A DNA stretch of 64,000 bases from Lepidodermella squamata (lineage: Eukaryota; Gastrotricha), in contig JBLDXI010000030.1 in assembly GCA_047495785.1 (NCBI GenBank), positions 558,001 to 622,000 of the forward strand. The letters run 5' to 3'. The position numbers and the translations under genes were made by a program. Under the pieces are notes generated by a model. That model was not told the origin of the DNA. It worked only from the letters and a program-made list of their open reading frames with translations, and searched no databases. The stretch's first letter is position 1; each line of letters begins with the position of its first letter. This document shows positions 1 to 11,053 of this stretch, piece by piece.

Positions 1-235
1 TTTGCTCCAATTCTTGCTCTTTAACATGAGCACGAGGTTGAATCCGGCCTCGCATACCCAGGTGGTAGCTAACGGCAGCTGGATTCAAGTCCTTGATAGC
101 AGCATCTCTGAGAATTCCGTATTTGTTAGAATCGAGAACCCGCCAATATCCTTCAAGATCTGACTTGGTGAAGCGCTGTTTTTCTTCTTGGTCAGCCTGA
201 AGTTCAACAAGCTCCTCAACCAGGTCGTTAGAAAC
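1..235 (-). CDS. Partial unidentified host gene (open exon at window edge)
   Basis: Read on the minus strand, bases 235 to 1 stay open and give a charged, protein-like stretch containing the motif LEGYWRVLDSNKYGILRD and continuing off the left edge. Upstream, at about 240-310, another open stretch (containing MFRDDPAKEF) and one at about 375-450 (containing FVPPHMVIADE) could be further exons, but I could not join them in a consistent phase with canonical splice sites. I do not recognise the family. Confidence 0.35.
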
Positions 236-713
236 TTACGAAGCATCGACTTGAAATGGATTCCGAACTACAGAAAATTCCTTCGCAGGATCATCGCGGA
301 ACATGGGATCATTTTGCCATCACTTAATATTTCTTTCAAAATAAACCAAAGGGGAATCATCCAGGGAATTATTGATATTCGCATTGATCACCATATTTCA
401 TCAGCTATAACCATGTGGGGTGGTACGAACGTAGTCATAAGCCACTTCTGGAAACTAAATAAAGCAAATTTAAAGTATGGCTAAGTTTCAGGAAGCCGGG
501 GTAAATGAGATGAATCATTGTCTGCTTGCTTTGAAATCTGGTCTGTATGAGTATATGCTGAATCATTTTCAGTGACATTTATGTATTGCCGTCATTTATT
601 AAACCCTTTTATACATATTACTTATAAGGAGAAAGTAGACTTAACATTAACCAAATGTATCGCAGTCTTCATAATTATTAATTATGCCGAAATTCCGCTG
701 GCTATTCCAATGT

Positions 714-2187
714 TCAGATAAGCATCGATTTCTTCACGCACTGTGAACTGCCGAAGCTCTTACCGACACATAAGCTGGAATTGAAACAAATATTATTTGC
801 GTTGCAATGAAGCTCAAGTGAAGTCTTACTAGTCATCGCAGCAAGGTCCGTTATCGCATGATTCAGTGGAGCAGCCCTGTTGCTGCGGTTTTTGGGCGAA
901 GCAATACCCAGTCGTATAGCCTCGGGTAGAACAGAAGCTGTTTGAAGGAATGTTACAATTTGATTTAACATGCGGTCTCGAACTTACTATCCCTCGCAAC
1001 ATGGCAAGCCGTCCAAGCAGGTTTCTGTCGAACATTTCGGCTGTTCGGTGGGTTTCACTTCGCTCTGTTGGAAGCAAATTCCGGTGGTAAAGCCATGGTT
1101 AGAACAGTAGCTGTGTAAAAGGCAATGTTTCAATCTTCATATTCAGCAATCGTCTATAGCTTACTATCCCTCGCAACATGGCAAACCATCCATGCAGCTG
1201 TCTTTCGAGCATTTTGGCTGCTCGATGGGTTTCACTTCGCTTTGTTGGAAGCAAATTCCTGCGGTGTAGCTATGGTTAGAACAGTAGCTGTGAAAGAAAA
1301 CTTGTTATCGCTGCTTCAAGTACTGGACTGCAACTTACTATCCTTCGCAACATGGCAAGCCGTACAGGCAGGTGTCTGTCGAGCACTTTGGCTGCTCGAT
1401 CGGTTTCACTTCGGTTTTTTGGAAGCAGAATCCAGTGTTGAAGCCATGGGTCTCGCAGTAGCTATGAAAAACATCGTCACGCTTTGAAGCTTCAGTTGTT
1501 AAATACTATAACTTACTATCCCTCACAACACGGCAGGCGGTCCATGCAGGAGTACGTCGAACAGCTATCGTTTTTCGGCTCGACTGCCTGTTGGAAGCAG
1601 ATTCCTGTGGTGAAGCCATGTTTAGAACAGTAGCTGTGTACGAGAGAATGTTAATATCTTCATATTCAATACTGGACGGCAACTTACTATCCCTCGCAAC
1701 ATGGTAAGCCATCCATGCAGCTGTCTTTCGAGCACTTTGGCTGCTCGACGGCTTTCTTTTCGGTATTTGGAAAGCAGAATCCAGTGTTGAAGCCATGTTT
1801 TTCACAGTAGCTTTTTAGGATATCATTTTACTCAACAGCTTCAGGAAATGATCATGACTTACTATCCCTCGCAACACGGCAAGCGGTCCATGCAGGAGTA
1901 TGTCGAGCAGCTATCATTTCTCTGCTGGATTTGTTTCACCTCGGGTTCCTCTACAACTTGTGGTGCACTTTTCGGTAGGCACATACCAATCGAAAAGCCA
2001 TTCATGGAACAAGTGCTATTCAATGAAGGGATGTTAGATGCGTTGACGATGAGGTTGAATAAGAAACTAACTAGTCACCACAGCAAGGTTTGCCCACGCC
2101 ACAGTCAATCGTCACGCATGTTGGCTCCGAAGCCGTAACTGCAGCAAAAACGAGTAAGGAGGACAGAATCCTAATTGCAGCTTTCAT
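714..2187 (-). CDS. Secreted eight-module cystine-knot-like protein (gene A)
   Basis: Nine exons: 2072-2187, 1863-2015, 1688-1810, 1517-1633, 1339-1461, 1165-1287, 988-1110, 830-937, 714-774; all junctions are GT-AG and phase 2, giving about 348 residues. Exon 1 encodes a signal peptide (starts MKAAIRILSS) and the first four cysteines. Each inner exon encodes the last two cysteines of one module, a short linker, and the first four cysteines of the next. The module pattern C-x4-C-x5-CC-x3-C-x8-C resembles an inhibitor cystine knot, so eight tandem small disulfide domains are expected in a secreted product. The last exon ends with a conserved CVGKSFG..QCVKKS tail shared with gene B. Function is unknown; knottin folds serve as protease inhibitors, antimicrobial peptides, toxins or signalling peptides, and nothing here decides between these. 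Confidence 0.85.
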
Positions 2188-2772
2188 TTTAAGGTAACTA
2201 GGTGGTAAATCCGAGAGTTGTAGAATGAGCCGGAGTGTCGTGCTGCCATTTTAAAGGGCCCTTATCGCGTCATTGTTTTGCTTTCTCAAGAGTGCTTTCT
2301 ATTTTTAGGGCTATTAAACACCTTATCTTGCATATAAAGGTCACAAATTGTCTTGAGTTAACAAAATAATGGAGTGCTGTGTCTGCTGATAGCGAATCTA
2401 GGTTGATGGCCAAACCTTTTCCTTTTAGTTTAGGCGAATGAATCGGCTAAGCACAATCTTTTTGTCATGTTAAATGCAGCGGGCGCGAATTAAGCTGCAT
2501 CTTATATATTGATTGTTTACCTCAGTTTTAAGATAGAAGGTGACTTTTTACCTGGCTGCTTTTTCTCATCTACTAATTTACTGGGAGGAGCAGTTGCTCC
2601 TGTCGTTCAATCGTGTTTTTTAATGTGTAAGTATCACTAATCAAGGCCTATTTCCTCAATGTAAGAACGTTCATCTTTTATCCAATTCATTGCTGCATCG
2701 CTACACAGTTTTGTATAAATTTCAGAATTTGACACCGTTTAATGGCCCATCCTTGTTAGTTACTCTGATTCC
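2188..2772. other. Intergenic, genes A and B
   Basis: Upstream region of gene A and downstream region of gene B. Both neighbours are read leftwards, so the promoter of gene A should lie in the first 100 bases. I see no further exon of the cysteine-rich family and no clear coding signal. Confidence 0.5.
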
Positions 2773-3377
2773 TTATCCAAGCAGTGACTTTTTCACGCAA
2801 CGGGTGTTACCGAAAGATTTGCCAACGCAATAGCTGAAATAAATTGAAATGTTCAATCTGTGAGTTGGGAATTGTGAGGACGTACTAATCGTCGCAGCAA
2901 GGTCCCTTGTCGCAAGATTCAGTCGAGCAAGCCTCTGCCTTTTGGCTGAAGCAAAGTCCAGTGGTGTAGCCATGAGTAGAACAGATGCTGTGGTAGAATT
3001 TGTTGCGTTTTCTTTGCCTTCTTTATTGAATTCAAACTTACAGTCCCTCGCAACATGGCAGACCCATGTCACACTCAACATTCGAGCATGACGGCTTGCT
3101 CGATGGATCGATTGGCTTCACAACGTCTTTCACTTCATCCTTCTCTTTCTCATTTTGCTTGAAGCACATGCCGTAGGTATAGCCCCTCCGGGAACAAACG
3201 CTATGATGTAACGAATACGTTATATTTTAGCTAAAGCCGAGATCAATGAACTTACTATCCATCGCAGCAGGGTAGGCCCATGTCACACTCTACTGTGGAA
3301 CACTTATGCTTACTCGGTGAAGCTGCAACTGCAGCGACAAAAAGACTGATGACAACGACTCCAAAGGCTGCTCTCAT
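2773..3377 (-). CDS. Secreted three-module cystine-knot-like protein (gene B)
   Basis: Four exons: 3256-3377, 3042-3200, 2886-2987, 2773-2833, all GT-AG and phase 2, giving about 147 residues. The signal peptide starts MRAAFGVVVISLFVAAVAAS. Three C-x4-C-x5-CC-x3-C-x8-C modules follow, each split by an intron between the CC pair and the fifth cysteine. Linkers are acidic or Pro/Ser-rich. The final exon matches that of gene A, so A and B form a subgroup distinct from D-G, whose last exon is shorter. A TATA-like element lies about 80 bases upstream of the start. The protein is probably secreted; its target is unknown. Confidence 0.85.
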
Positions 3378-4148
3378 TTTTGAGAAATGCGATTGTCTAT
3401 TATCTGCAAAAGCTGAAACCAATGCGTCTGGATTTTTCCTACCAACTCATTATATAGGTTTTATATGGGCCTCAGCCTTATCAATTTCACATTGCTCTTT
3501 TCTGAGTGCTTTTCAAAGAGGTTTATCTCGCTTATGAAGGTCAAAAAGCCACGTTATCTGAGTCATCTCGGTTTTTGTGGATAAATGAAATGTCTTTTGG
3601 ACTGAAAAAACTCAGCATATCAGCTGTTTTAAGCCTCACTTCATGTCGAAAGCGTGTTGGCGTAATTGTTTAGCTTCATTGCTCGGTGACTGATTACACA
3701 CGATCGAATTTCACCATTGTCCAACTTTTTTTATCCAGCATCAGAGACTCCTTAAAACTTGACCGGAGACTCGATTTAGTTAAGGAAGCAAACTATTCTC
3801 CCGTTCACAGACAATTGAAGATTGGTATTGTTGAGTAGTCCTTATCTCTGTAGTTCTCTGCTCAGTCTGATACTAGCATCGCCAGGTAAGTATAATAATA
3901 GTTTAATTAGCTTTAACATTCCAGACAATTTGCGAATAATCATGCAACTGATCACGCAACTGATGACCTGACTAATTGCAGGGTGAACGATCCGGCGAGA
4001 AACATCTAATAATAGGGGCGACTAGGAACTAACTTCAGCCGATTTTCTTCATTAGATATTATGCGATATTAGTGTCGATGCCCAAATCGTTCAAATCTGC
4101 AGTAGAAACGAAATACAACTGCTGCCTCCAAAGACAACATTCTCAAGA
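3378..4148. other. Divergent intergenic region with possible 5'-UTR intron of the receptor at 4149
   Basis: Gene B (minus) and the receptor gene (plus) diverge from here. On the plus strand a consensus donor (CCAG/gtaagt at 3886) and an acceptor (attgcag ending at 3981) would remove a 96-base intron before the receptor ATG, so the receptor mRNA may have a spliced leader exon. No other coding signal is seen. Confidence 0.3.
3459..3465 (-). promoter_or_regulatory. TATA-like element of gene B
   Basis: On the minus strand the sequence reads TATAAAA, about 80 bases before the start codon of gene B, with a second TATATA just downstream. Similar boxes precede genes E and G. Confidence 0.5.
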
Positions 4149-6548
4149 ATGATGTCTCGTATTGTGAATCTGATTCTCGTATTAGGCATCCGGTTATGTA
4201 CATCGCTGAAAAGAAACAACCTATCGTTACTACAGGTTTACCCTGAATCTCACCTGCCCTGCCGGCCCTCCATCCAAATCGTTATTGACTCTGTTAATAA
4301 CAGAACTGACATTTTACCCGACTACAACATCGTTTCTGATTTCAGAGATGAAGCAAATTTCTCTCTTGGTCCTACCCCAGTTCGCGAACTAGTGAAATAC
4401 GGGAGGGAATGGGAGGGCAGATCTAATGATCCCACATACATTCGATCACCCATGTATATCGGGCCTTTCTTTTCGATTGCGTGCAAAGTCCTAGGAAAGG
4501 TGCTGAAGTACTATGACATGGTAGCGCTTAGTATTGGATGCGGTGCTCCATTTCTGGCTGATCACGTGACATATCCGAACTTGTACTTGGTACAATCGAC
4601 TGATGAAATTGTGGCTATGGGAGTTATCCACTTTCTCAAGGATATCGGCAAATGGTCGAAGATCGGAATAGTATCGATCCCCTCAAACCCCAACAACTAC
4701 ATAGCTGCTACTTATGCCAATGAGTTCGCTCTGAAAGCCAACATTTCAGTGCCTATCTTCATTATTGGAATAGATTTGGAAGATGACGTGATCGATGCGA
4801 TCAAGTATCACGACGTTCGAATCATTGTCCCTTTCATCACCGATGCGCCAATTCTGTGGAAATTTATCTGCAAATGTTTCCTGTCTGGTATCAGTGGTCC
4901 ACGGTACTTGTTCATCCTCAACAATTTCCTTGCTGCTGACCCACGTAATTTAATCCTACAAGACTCCAGATGCACGAGAGAAAATATGGCAGATCAGTTT
5001 AAACGATTTATATTCGCTGGCACTGTCGTTGCTGTTACGGACGAGAGCCGAAAGTCCGAGCTAGGCTACAACACTTATCAGTTCGATCAAATGCTATATG
5101 ACAGACTGCTAAGACCAAAAGAACTAACAGCTAGTAGCTTGAAATACATCTGCCACGATACAGCGCTGATGTCAGTCTTCGCACTTCATGACGCGGATTT
5201 GCGTTTGAAGGCCCAGTACAACATGTCTCTATTAGAAATGAACACGAACCCAGGGTTGGTCATGCGTGTCGTAAATGAATCTGTCTTGAACATCAACATA
5301 TCCGGTTTGAGGGGTCAGCTGTACTTCAGTAAACGGGGTTTCATGGAAAATGACAGAATATTATTCACCTACTGGAACAACAATGGCTATGTTAACCCCT
5401 ACTATACTGTAGAAAAAGAGGACAGCGAGCGCACGGGCCTCTACTACGGCCGTTATTCAGTCATTTCGAATGGCGTCTTTCAATGGCCTGGTTGGTCTGA
5501 CGGTAGACCACCAAGAGATTCGGCTAATATTGAAAAACTTGCCTCTGAAGTCAATGCTAACGTTCGCACATCTGTTATTGTAATATCATGCTTGATCTCG
5601 TCGCTTCAAATATTTCTGGGTTCTGCGACACCCAGGAGCCTAAATTCGTTGTCTTCAAATCTTAAAATCATTGCTTACATTGGCTGCCTGTGCCTCAATG
5701 GATCTGCAGTTGTTCATTCCCTGAAGATAGCCGAAAATCCTTACTTGATCGGCATACTGAGGGTCGCTCTGCTGATTTTCGCGCTATCATTTGTCAACGG
5801 AATCCTAGCCTTTCGAGCAGTTTTCATTGCATATAGACTTCGCGAGAGGCACGTAGCTCTAAAACCAGTCAATTCGCATAGGCCTTTAGCTATAAGTCAT
5901 TCGGGAGCCACCTTGCATTCGAACTTCGACCACAATTACCGTTTGGCCAATCCCCATGCGCACTTGAGAGTCGAAAAAACAGCGATTCACGGATCTTTTA
6001 CGCCACAACCTTTAAAGGATCCCCTGAAGCAAGAAATCGAGTCAGATATCGACAAGGGGGTAGTTATTGGATGTGCGTTTTTCGTGGCTATAAATATGGC
6101 CATTGTCTTGGCTTGGCTGACTTCTGACGGCTTCTCCTGCCAGCAATTCATCTCTACAGGAGGAGATAATTACGATGAAATCACGGATACATCCTACGAG
6201 ATTTCCGTAATTCATTGCAGGACGAAAAACAACGTAGCTTGGATCGCATTTTTCATCATTTTTCACACTCTGGTGCTGTTAGTCGGCTTACATCAGAGTT
6301 ATAGAATCAAACAACGCCTTAGGGCTAATCAAACTTATGTCTGTTCTGAAATCGTCGGTATTATTTGTGGCGTCCTCAACGCATTGGTCCTTCTGCTGTG
6401 TTCAGTCTTGATAATAGTCGCTCTATCGGATCAAGTTCGCCGGCATGTCGCAGTATCTTTAATGGCGCTTATTCTATCCCTCACATCGTCGTTATGCCTG
6501 TCCTACAAGTCTTTAATGCACGCTTTTTCCGTAACTGGAGAATCGTGA
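4149..6548 (+). CDS. GABA-B-like class C 7TM receptor (copy 1)
   Basis: Single-exon 799-residue membrane receptor. After a short hydrophobic leader, residues about 30-455 resemble a periplasmic-binding/ANF-receptor (Venus flytrap) domain, with family landmarks such as ILPDYN and GISGPRYLF. Residues about 475-790 hold seven hydrophobic segments, with a Cys-containing second extracellular loop (IHCRTKNNVAW), as in GABA-B-type receptors. A long basic third loop separates segments 3 and 4 (about residues 575-635). Class C receptors bind small ligands in the flytrap and couple to G proteins; the ligand is unknown and I would not call it a true GABA receptor. It is the only member within the cysteine-rich array and the most divergent at its N-terminus. 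The ATG chosen gives a leader, although a second ATG follows at once. Confidence 0.8.
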   Translation: MMSRIVNLILVLGIRLCTSLKRNNLSLLQVYPESHLPCRPSIQIVIDSVNNRTDILPDYNIVSDFRDEANFSLGPTPVRELVKYGREWEGRSNDPTYIRSPMYIGPFFSIACKVLGKVLKYYDMVALSIGCGAPFLADHVTYPNLYLVQSTDEIVAMGVIHFLKDIGKWSKIGIVSIPSNPNNYIAATYANEFALKANISVPIFIIGIDLEDDVIDAIKYHDVRIIVPFITDAPILWKFICKCFLSGISGPRYLFILNNFLAADPRNLILQDSRCTRENMADQFKRFIFAGTVVAVTDESRKSELGYNTYQFDQMLYDRLLRPKELTASSLKYICHDTALMSVFALHDADLRLKAQYNMSLLEMNTNPGLVMRVVNESVLNINISGLRGQLYFSKRGFMENDRILFTYWNNNGYVNPYYTVEKEDSERTGLYYGRYSVISNGVFQWPGWSDGRPPRDSANIEKLASEVNANVRTSVIVISCLISSLQIFLGSATPRSLNSLSSNLKIIAYIGCLCLNGSAVVHSLKIAENPYLIGILRVALLIFALSFVNGILAFRAVFIAYRLRERHVALKPVNSHRPLAISHSGATLHSNFDHNYRLANPHAHLRVEKTAIHGSFTPQPLKDPLKQEIESDIDKGVVIGCAFFVAINMAIVLAWLTSDGFSCQQFISTGGDNYDEITDTSYEISVIHCRTKNNVAWIAFFIIFHTLVLLVGLHQSYRIKQRLRANQTYVCSEIVGIICGVLNALVLLLCSVLIIVALSDQVRRHVAVSLMALILSLTSSLCLSYKSLMHAFSVTGES

Positions 6549-7235
6549 ACTCGCCAAATTCCGCAGATATCATATTTTGTATTCTTTTTCTGGCTTCCCT
6601 CTCAACTCACTCTTTACTTCTAATTAATAAGCATAATATTTAATTGGTGCGTAAAAGTGACCCGACAAAAAGACACATTGCGTTGAAAGAAATTCTCGAC
6701 CATAATCAGCAGACAACTTGTTTTTGACTGTAATTAAAACGGCTTCATGTGAAGTCACTTTTAAAACCGACAAAAATAGCGCGTTGTAAATTTAGTCAGT
6801 CAAAAAATCAGCAAGAGATTGTAATCATTGACGTAGTATTTGGACATACAGTGTGCCGGAAATAGAAAAAAATGGCTCAATGCATGTAAGCGCAGATGTT
6901 CAGCTTTTCCTAGTGTTCAGACACGCGACTGGCTTGGCGAAGATGCAAGAAGTTAGTTTTACGCCAGTTGTTTCTATTTCCGGCAAATTGGCGCACAAGT
7001 CACGATACCTATATTTTCCTGAACTAATGCTCAAGTGCATGACATTTGGTGTGAATTGAGGAGGGTGACACGCTTGAGAGCTGTGAAGCTGTAAGCTGTA
7101 ATATATAAGTATATAAATCAAGGATTCAGGTCCTAGCTCGTCACCAAGCCAACGAGATGCTGGTTTGCTATCAATTTTCTCCGATATATGCCGCAGATAA
7201 TAGGAACGAACCAACTATCTAAATTTGAAACTCAC
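6549..7235. other. Intergenic, no gene recognised
   Basis: Holds the 3' flank of the receptor. A short imperfect inverted pair (GCCGGAAATAGAAA near 6853, TTTCTATTTCCGGC near 6972) is about 120 bases apart. No coding signal is convincing, and the expected second exon of the broken copy at 7236 is absent. Confidence 0.4.
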
Positions 7236-7358
7236 TATCCATCGAAGCAGGGCAGGCCCATGTCACACTCCCATAAGGAACACTTAGGCTTACTTCGGCG
7301 GAGCTGCAGCTGCAGCGACAAAAAGACTGATGGCAACGATTCCAATGGCTGATTTCAT
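7236..7358 (-). pseudogene. Broken signal exon of a cystine-knot-like gene (copy C)
   Basis: Closely matches exon 1 of gene B (signal peptide starting MKSAIGIVAISLFVAA, then the first cysteine block) but is 123 rather than 122 bases long. The extra base, just after the signal peptide, causes a frameshift and an early stop. The CC pair has also become C-F. The donor site persists (GTGAGT), but no downstream exon is found. A relic of a duplication of the gene B type. Confidence 0.8.
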
Positions 7359-7850
7359 CTTTGAGGAATTCGCTCGTTTATTATATGGGAAATCTGAAAA
7401 CGGCACCTCTAGAGCTTTCTTATCAACATTAAGCTCGTTCTTATGGCCCTTAGTCTTATCGCTTTCTCATTGCTCTTTCCCCGTTGAGAGCATTTCAATG
7501 CATCTGAGATTCATTTTAAGATGTTTATCTCGTATATGAAGGTCGAAAAGCTAAATAATCTGAATCATCTCGGAAATGAAATATTTTTTAGACTGAAATC
7601 AGCCTTCAAATATTTTGCTCGTTGAATCTTTGTAGTTGGTCAATAATCAGTACTAGCGAGAGCTCTTTTCCTGGAACAGCTGGTTAAAAATCTCGAGAAT
7701 TACAAGTTGCAAAAGCATTATTGGTTTATTGTTTATAATGTTCTAGCTGAAGAAATTAATTGCTGCTGAACTAATCATTTCAGAAGAGTGATAGTTTGCT
7801 GGTATTTTGTTAGTATTATTCCACTTCTGTCTCAGATGAAGACAATCGCT
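7359..7850. other. Intergenic, no gene recognised
   Basis: Upstream flank of the broken copy and downstream flank of gene D, moderately AT-rich. I see no exon of the surrounding family here. Confidence 0.4.
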
Positions 7851-8713
7851 CTAGCTTTTCGGTACGCACTGGCCATAATTCGCGAAATAGTGAGAGCAAA
7901 CGCTGTTGGTTGATGAAAAGTAGTATTAATGTCGGCAAATGCATCAGTTAAATGGAGAACTTACAGTCCCTCGCAGCATTTCAATCCATGTAGACAGTTG
8001 TCAGTCGCGCAATTGTCGTTTGGCTTCACGACGTCCTCCACCTCAGGCTTCTCTTCCTCAATCTCAGCTTCCTGAAAGCACAGGCCGTAAGTAAATCCTC
8101 TTTTCGAGCACACGCTATTGAATGAAAATTAGAAAATTTAAAATGCATGATTTGATTAAATGGAGAGCTTACAGTCCCTCGCAACATGGTAGTCCCATAT
8201 CACACTCAACATTCGAGCATGTCGGCGGTGGAGTGGTTGGTTGCACGGCGTCCTCCACTTCAGACTTCTCTTCTTCTATCTCAGCTTCCTGAAAGCAAAG
8301 GCCGTACGTGAATCCCTTCTTCGAACATACCCTGCCAGATAATGAATAGAATGAATGCCAGCTAATGAATTCGTTGAATGGAGAACTTACAGTCCCTCGC
8401 AGCACGGCAGACCCATGTCGCACTCAACATTCGAACATGTAGGCGGTTGAGTGGTTGGTTTCTCGATGTGTTTCTCTTCCTCTGCCTCACTCGGCTTGAA
8501 GCACAGGCCGTACGTGAAGCCTCTCTTCGAGCAGACGCTGTTAGATGATGAATGGAATATGCCAATAGATGCTTTGATTAATTGCAGAACTTACAGTCCC
8601 TCGCAGCAAGGCAGACCCATGTCACACTCGGTGTTCGAGCATGTAGGCTTACTAGGTGAAGCCGAGACAGCCGCGATAACAGCGGCGGCAACTATACAGA
8701 ATGCAACTTTCAT
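7851..8713 (-). CDS. Secreted four-module cystine-knot-like protein (gene D)
   Basis: Five exons: 8595-8713, 8391-8537, 8173-8331, 7965-8114, 7851-7902, phase-2 GT-AG junctions throughout, about 208 residues. The signal peptide starts MKVAFCIVAAAVIAAVSAS. Four C-x4-C-x5-CC-x3-C-x8-C modules are joined by acidic Glu-rich and Pro/Thr linkers. The last exon is very short and ends after the sixth cysteine of module 4 (YGQCVPKS). Exon number, exon lengths and much sequence are the same as in gene F. About 210 bases spanning parts of exons 2 and 3 and their intron (8321-8530 versus about 13452-13660) look identical, which implies recent duplication or gene conversion. Confidence 0.88.
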
Positions 8714-9509
8714 TTTAGGAGAATGTGCAGCTTTGAATTCTGAGAGTGTGTGTCACTCCAATACCGGCGTTAAATAGGCTTTTCCGGGCTGGCGTGGTTT
8801 CCAATCATTCGTTCTCACGCACTTGGTTGTTTACGGCGGCGCAATTAAGCAGCTTATCTCGCCTATGAAGGTTAAAAAACCGCATTATCAACAAAGCATG
8901 CTCACTCATTACACAAGCTAGGAAAAATCTGACATCATATCAAATATTATATCCCCTTCCCATGATACCATTGTTGAATAACTCGATTAAGGCTTGATCC
9001 GAGTTGATAATTGATTATTAAAATGCAAGTTGTTTAGAGGCCTCTGCATTGGCTGTATCTCATTGGGGAGTGAATGAAAGGGTTAGGTTTTGAGGTACTC
9101 AACCGAAGGCTATTTTAACGTCACGGAGTTCACATAACCTACTTAAGCCTCTTAGGAACTGCAACACATTCGCATTATAATAGCCGGAACCCACTGATGG
9201 CGAGACCCCCAAGGATGGGAATCTTTTATATTGTATATTGAAGTTCAAAAGTTGATTGATCACAAAATATGTATAAACAATGGGCTCTTCCGCATTAGTC
9301 TTATCTGTTTCTTTTACCGTTAGTAGAAAGTAGAAAGCTAGCGACTTGCGAGCAAAATAATAGCATTACTATTGTATTCCTTTATTATGCCTTTTACAAT
9401 AGAAAGGACATTTTGAACAAGTTGTTTCGCCAGAATTACACAGAACCGGTTTGCTCACGTCGAATTTGTGTGATTCCATCTTCGTTTGAGCGTGAAAACC
9501 CGTCTTTAT
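8714..9509. other. Intergenic, upstream of gene D
   Basis: The first 100 bases before gene D share a block with the same position before gene F (minus strand CTATTTAACGCCGGTAT), probably a conserved promoter. The rest, to the 3' end of gene E, is AT-rich without a recognised gene. Confidence 0.45.
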
Positions 9510-9982
9510 TTAGCGGGAAGCATTCGCCATATTTTCGCTTGTGTCTGCTGCCGCGAAGCATTGGCCGTAGGTTCCGAAGTTGGACGAACAATGACTGTTG
9601 GTTGTAATGTATATTTAGAAATGTTTTGCTTAGTTATTTTTTAACACTTACTATCCGTCGCAGCACTTCAATCCATTTAGGCAGGAAACGGTAGAGCATT
9701 TGTCTTTTGGCTTCACAGAGTCTGCCACTTCATGCGACTCTACCTCTACCTCACTCGGCTTAAAGCACAGGCCGTACGTGAAGCCTCTCTTCGAGCAGAC
9801 GCTGTTGGAGAATAAATTCGAGAATGAATACTGAATGTCAATAGATGTTGTAGAACTTACAGTCCCTCGCAACAAGGCAGGCCCATGTCGCACTCAGTGT
9901 TCGAGCATGTAGGTTTACTCGGTGAAGCCGAGACTGCCGCGATAACTAGGGTGATGGCAAAAATACAAAATGAACTTTTCAT
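9510..9982 (-). CDS. Secreted two-module cystine-knot-like protein with a deleted 3' end (gene E)
   Basis: Three exons: 9861-9982, 9652-9801, 9510-9594, phase 2, about 118 residues. The signal peptide starts MKSSFCIFAITLVIAAVSAS; two cysteine modules follow. The last exon begins like the internal exon of gene G (NFGTYGQCF), then, in a shifted frame, runs into sequence like the family's terminal exon (KYGECFPLN in the other frame). This looks like an internal deletion that fused two exons and replaced the tail with an unrelated nonapeptide. Both modules keep all six cysteines, so it may still work as a shortened gene. A TATATAAG box lies about 59 bases upstream. Confidence 0.75.
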
Positions 9983-11053
9983 TTGCAGACAACTATTATG
10001 GAAAACTGGAAATGCGCTTTATCATAACCTTTCTATTGCCCTTATATAGGCTGGTCTGTGACTATTTGGCTTCGCTTGGGACACGCCTTGGGTGTCTTTT
10101 TGGGGCTATTAACTGGCTTATCTCGCTTATGAAGGTTGGAAAATTCGCTCGCATTATCAAGACAACGCTCAAGCTTCGGTAGGAAAATAATCAGGCAAGG
10201 GTAAAAATAATATTTCCCACACAGAAGGGCAAAATCGTTCATACTAAATACTTCAAATGTAGTAGCTAATAATATAGCAATCATCTCGTAGCCCATCGTC
10301 ATTTCATCAAGCCTGCGTGAAATGAAAATGGATGCCAATTATTTTCAATATTTTTCGTCAATTCTTTCAGCGTCGCAGTCAGACTGGTTCCAGATCGCAG
10401 CTCACTTCCTCCACCAAAAAGGGCTCGTTAACTATGAATAGACCTTCGTATACTGTTTCGAGAATAGGGCCGTAGTTTGGCCCTGATTTTCCAGTCATTA
10501 GAACTAAAACACTAGGCGCGGCTAAGCGTTGTGATCGGTAGTGTGAAGGCTAAGAATTTCAGCCCCGGTTTGAAATGTCCCAACTAGTAGCAATCGCAAC
10601 AATTTCTGCAAAGTCGCCTTTGCTAATTCTCTTTCAGACTTGGCGATGCGGTCAAAATTACTTCCGGTGGATCATCTTTGATTAGTTGCTGATGCCGGTT
10701 GGTTTCATGTCTTGGAACGCCTGCCGCGCTTCTGCTTGCTAGCTGCTTGATCTTCTGTAGCCTCCTGCTTAGGCTGCGGTGTTGCTACAGTTATTTATAA
10801 TGGATCATTCAATTCATAATTCATATTCAATTCAATTCATAGTCATCAAAGTTTACAGAAAGAACCCAATATCCTCTCGAAAAAATGGTTTTCGATATGC
10901 GTTGCTTGGTAGCCGGAAAGCGGAGTCATTTCAAGCAGCCTACAGACTACAACATGAATCAGAATAATTTGCAAGAGTTGTACTGTGTACTGAATAACTA
11001 TTTATTAAATATTACAGAGGATTTTTCAGAGAGTTTTACGCGTCCATTCAAAC
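9983..11053. other. Intergenic with possible minus-strand exon fragments
   Basis: On the minus strand there are short open stretches flanked by AG dinucleotides: about 10380-10500 (contains PNYGPILETVYEGLF, ends in a stop), about 10510-10640 (contains RELAKATLQKLLRLLL) and about 10720-10790 (contains a basic KQKRGRR run). They could be exons of one small gene or remnants of one. I could not find consistent splice phases, so no gene is called. Confidence 0.25.
10041..10048 (-). promoter_or_regulatory. TATA box of gene E
   Basis: TATATAAG on the minus strand, 59 bases before the start codon of gene E. Gene G has an equivalent box at almost the same distance. Confidence 0.6.

Noticed and set aside
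1125-1487. 120-residue plus-strand frame with repeated units
   Set aside because: It is the complement of the repeated exons of gene A; the repeats come from the cysteine modules, and the frame runs across splice sites.
714-2187. CRISPR-like or tandem satellite array
   Set aside because: The regular spacing (about 175 bases) is explained by exon-intron units with conserved cysteine codons.
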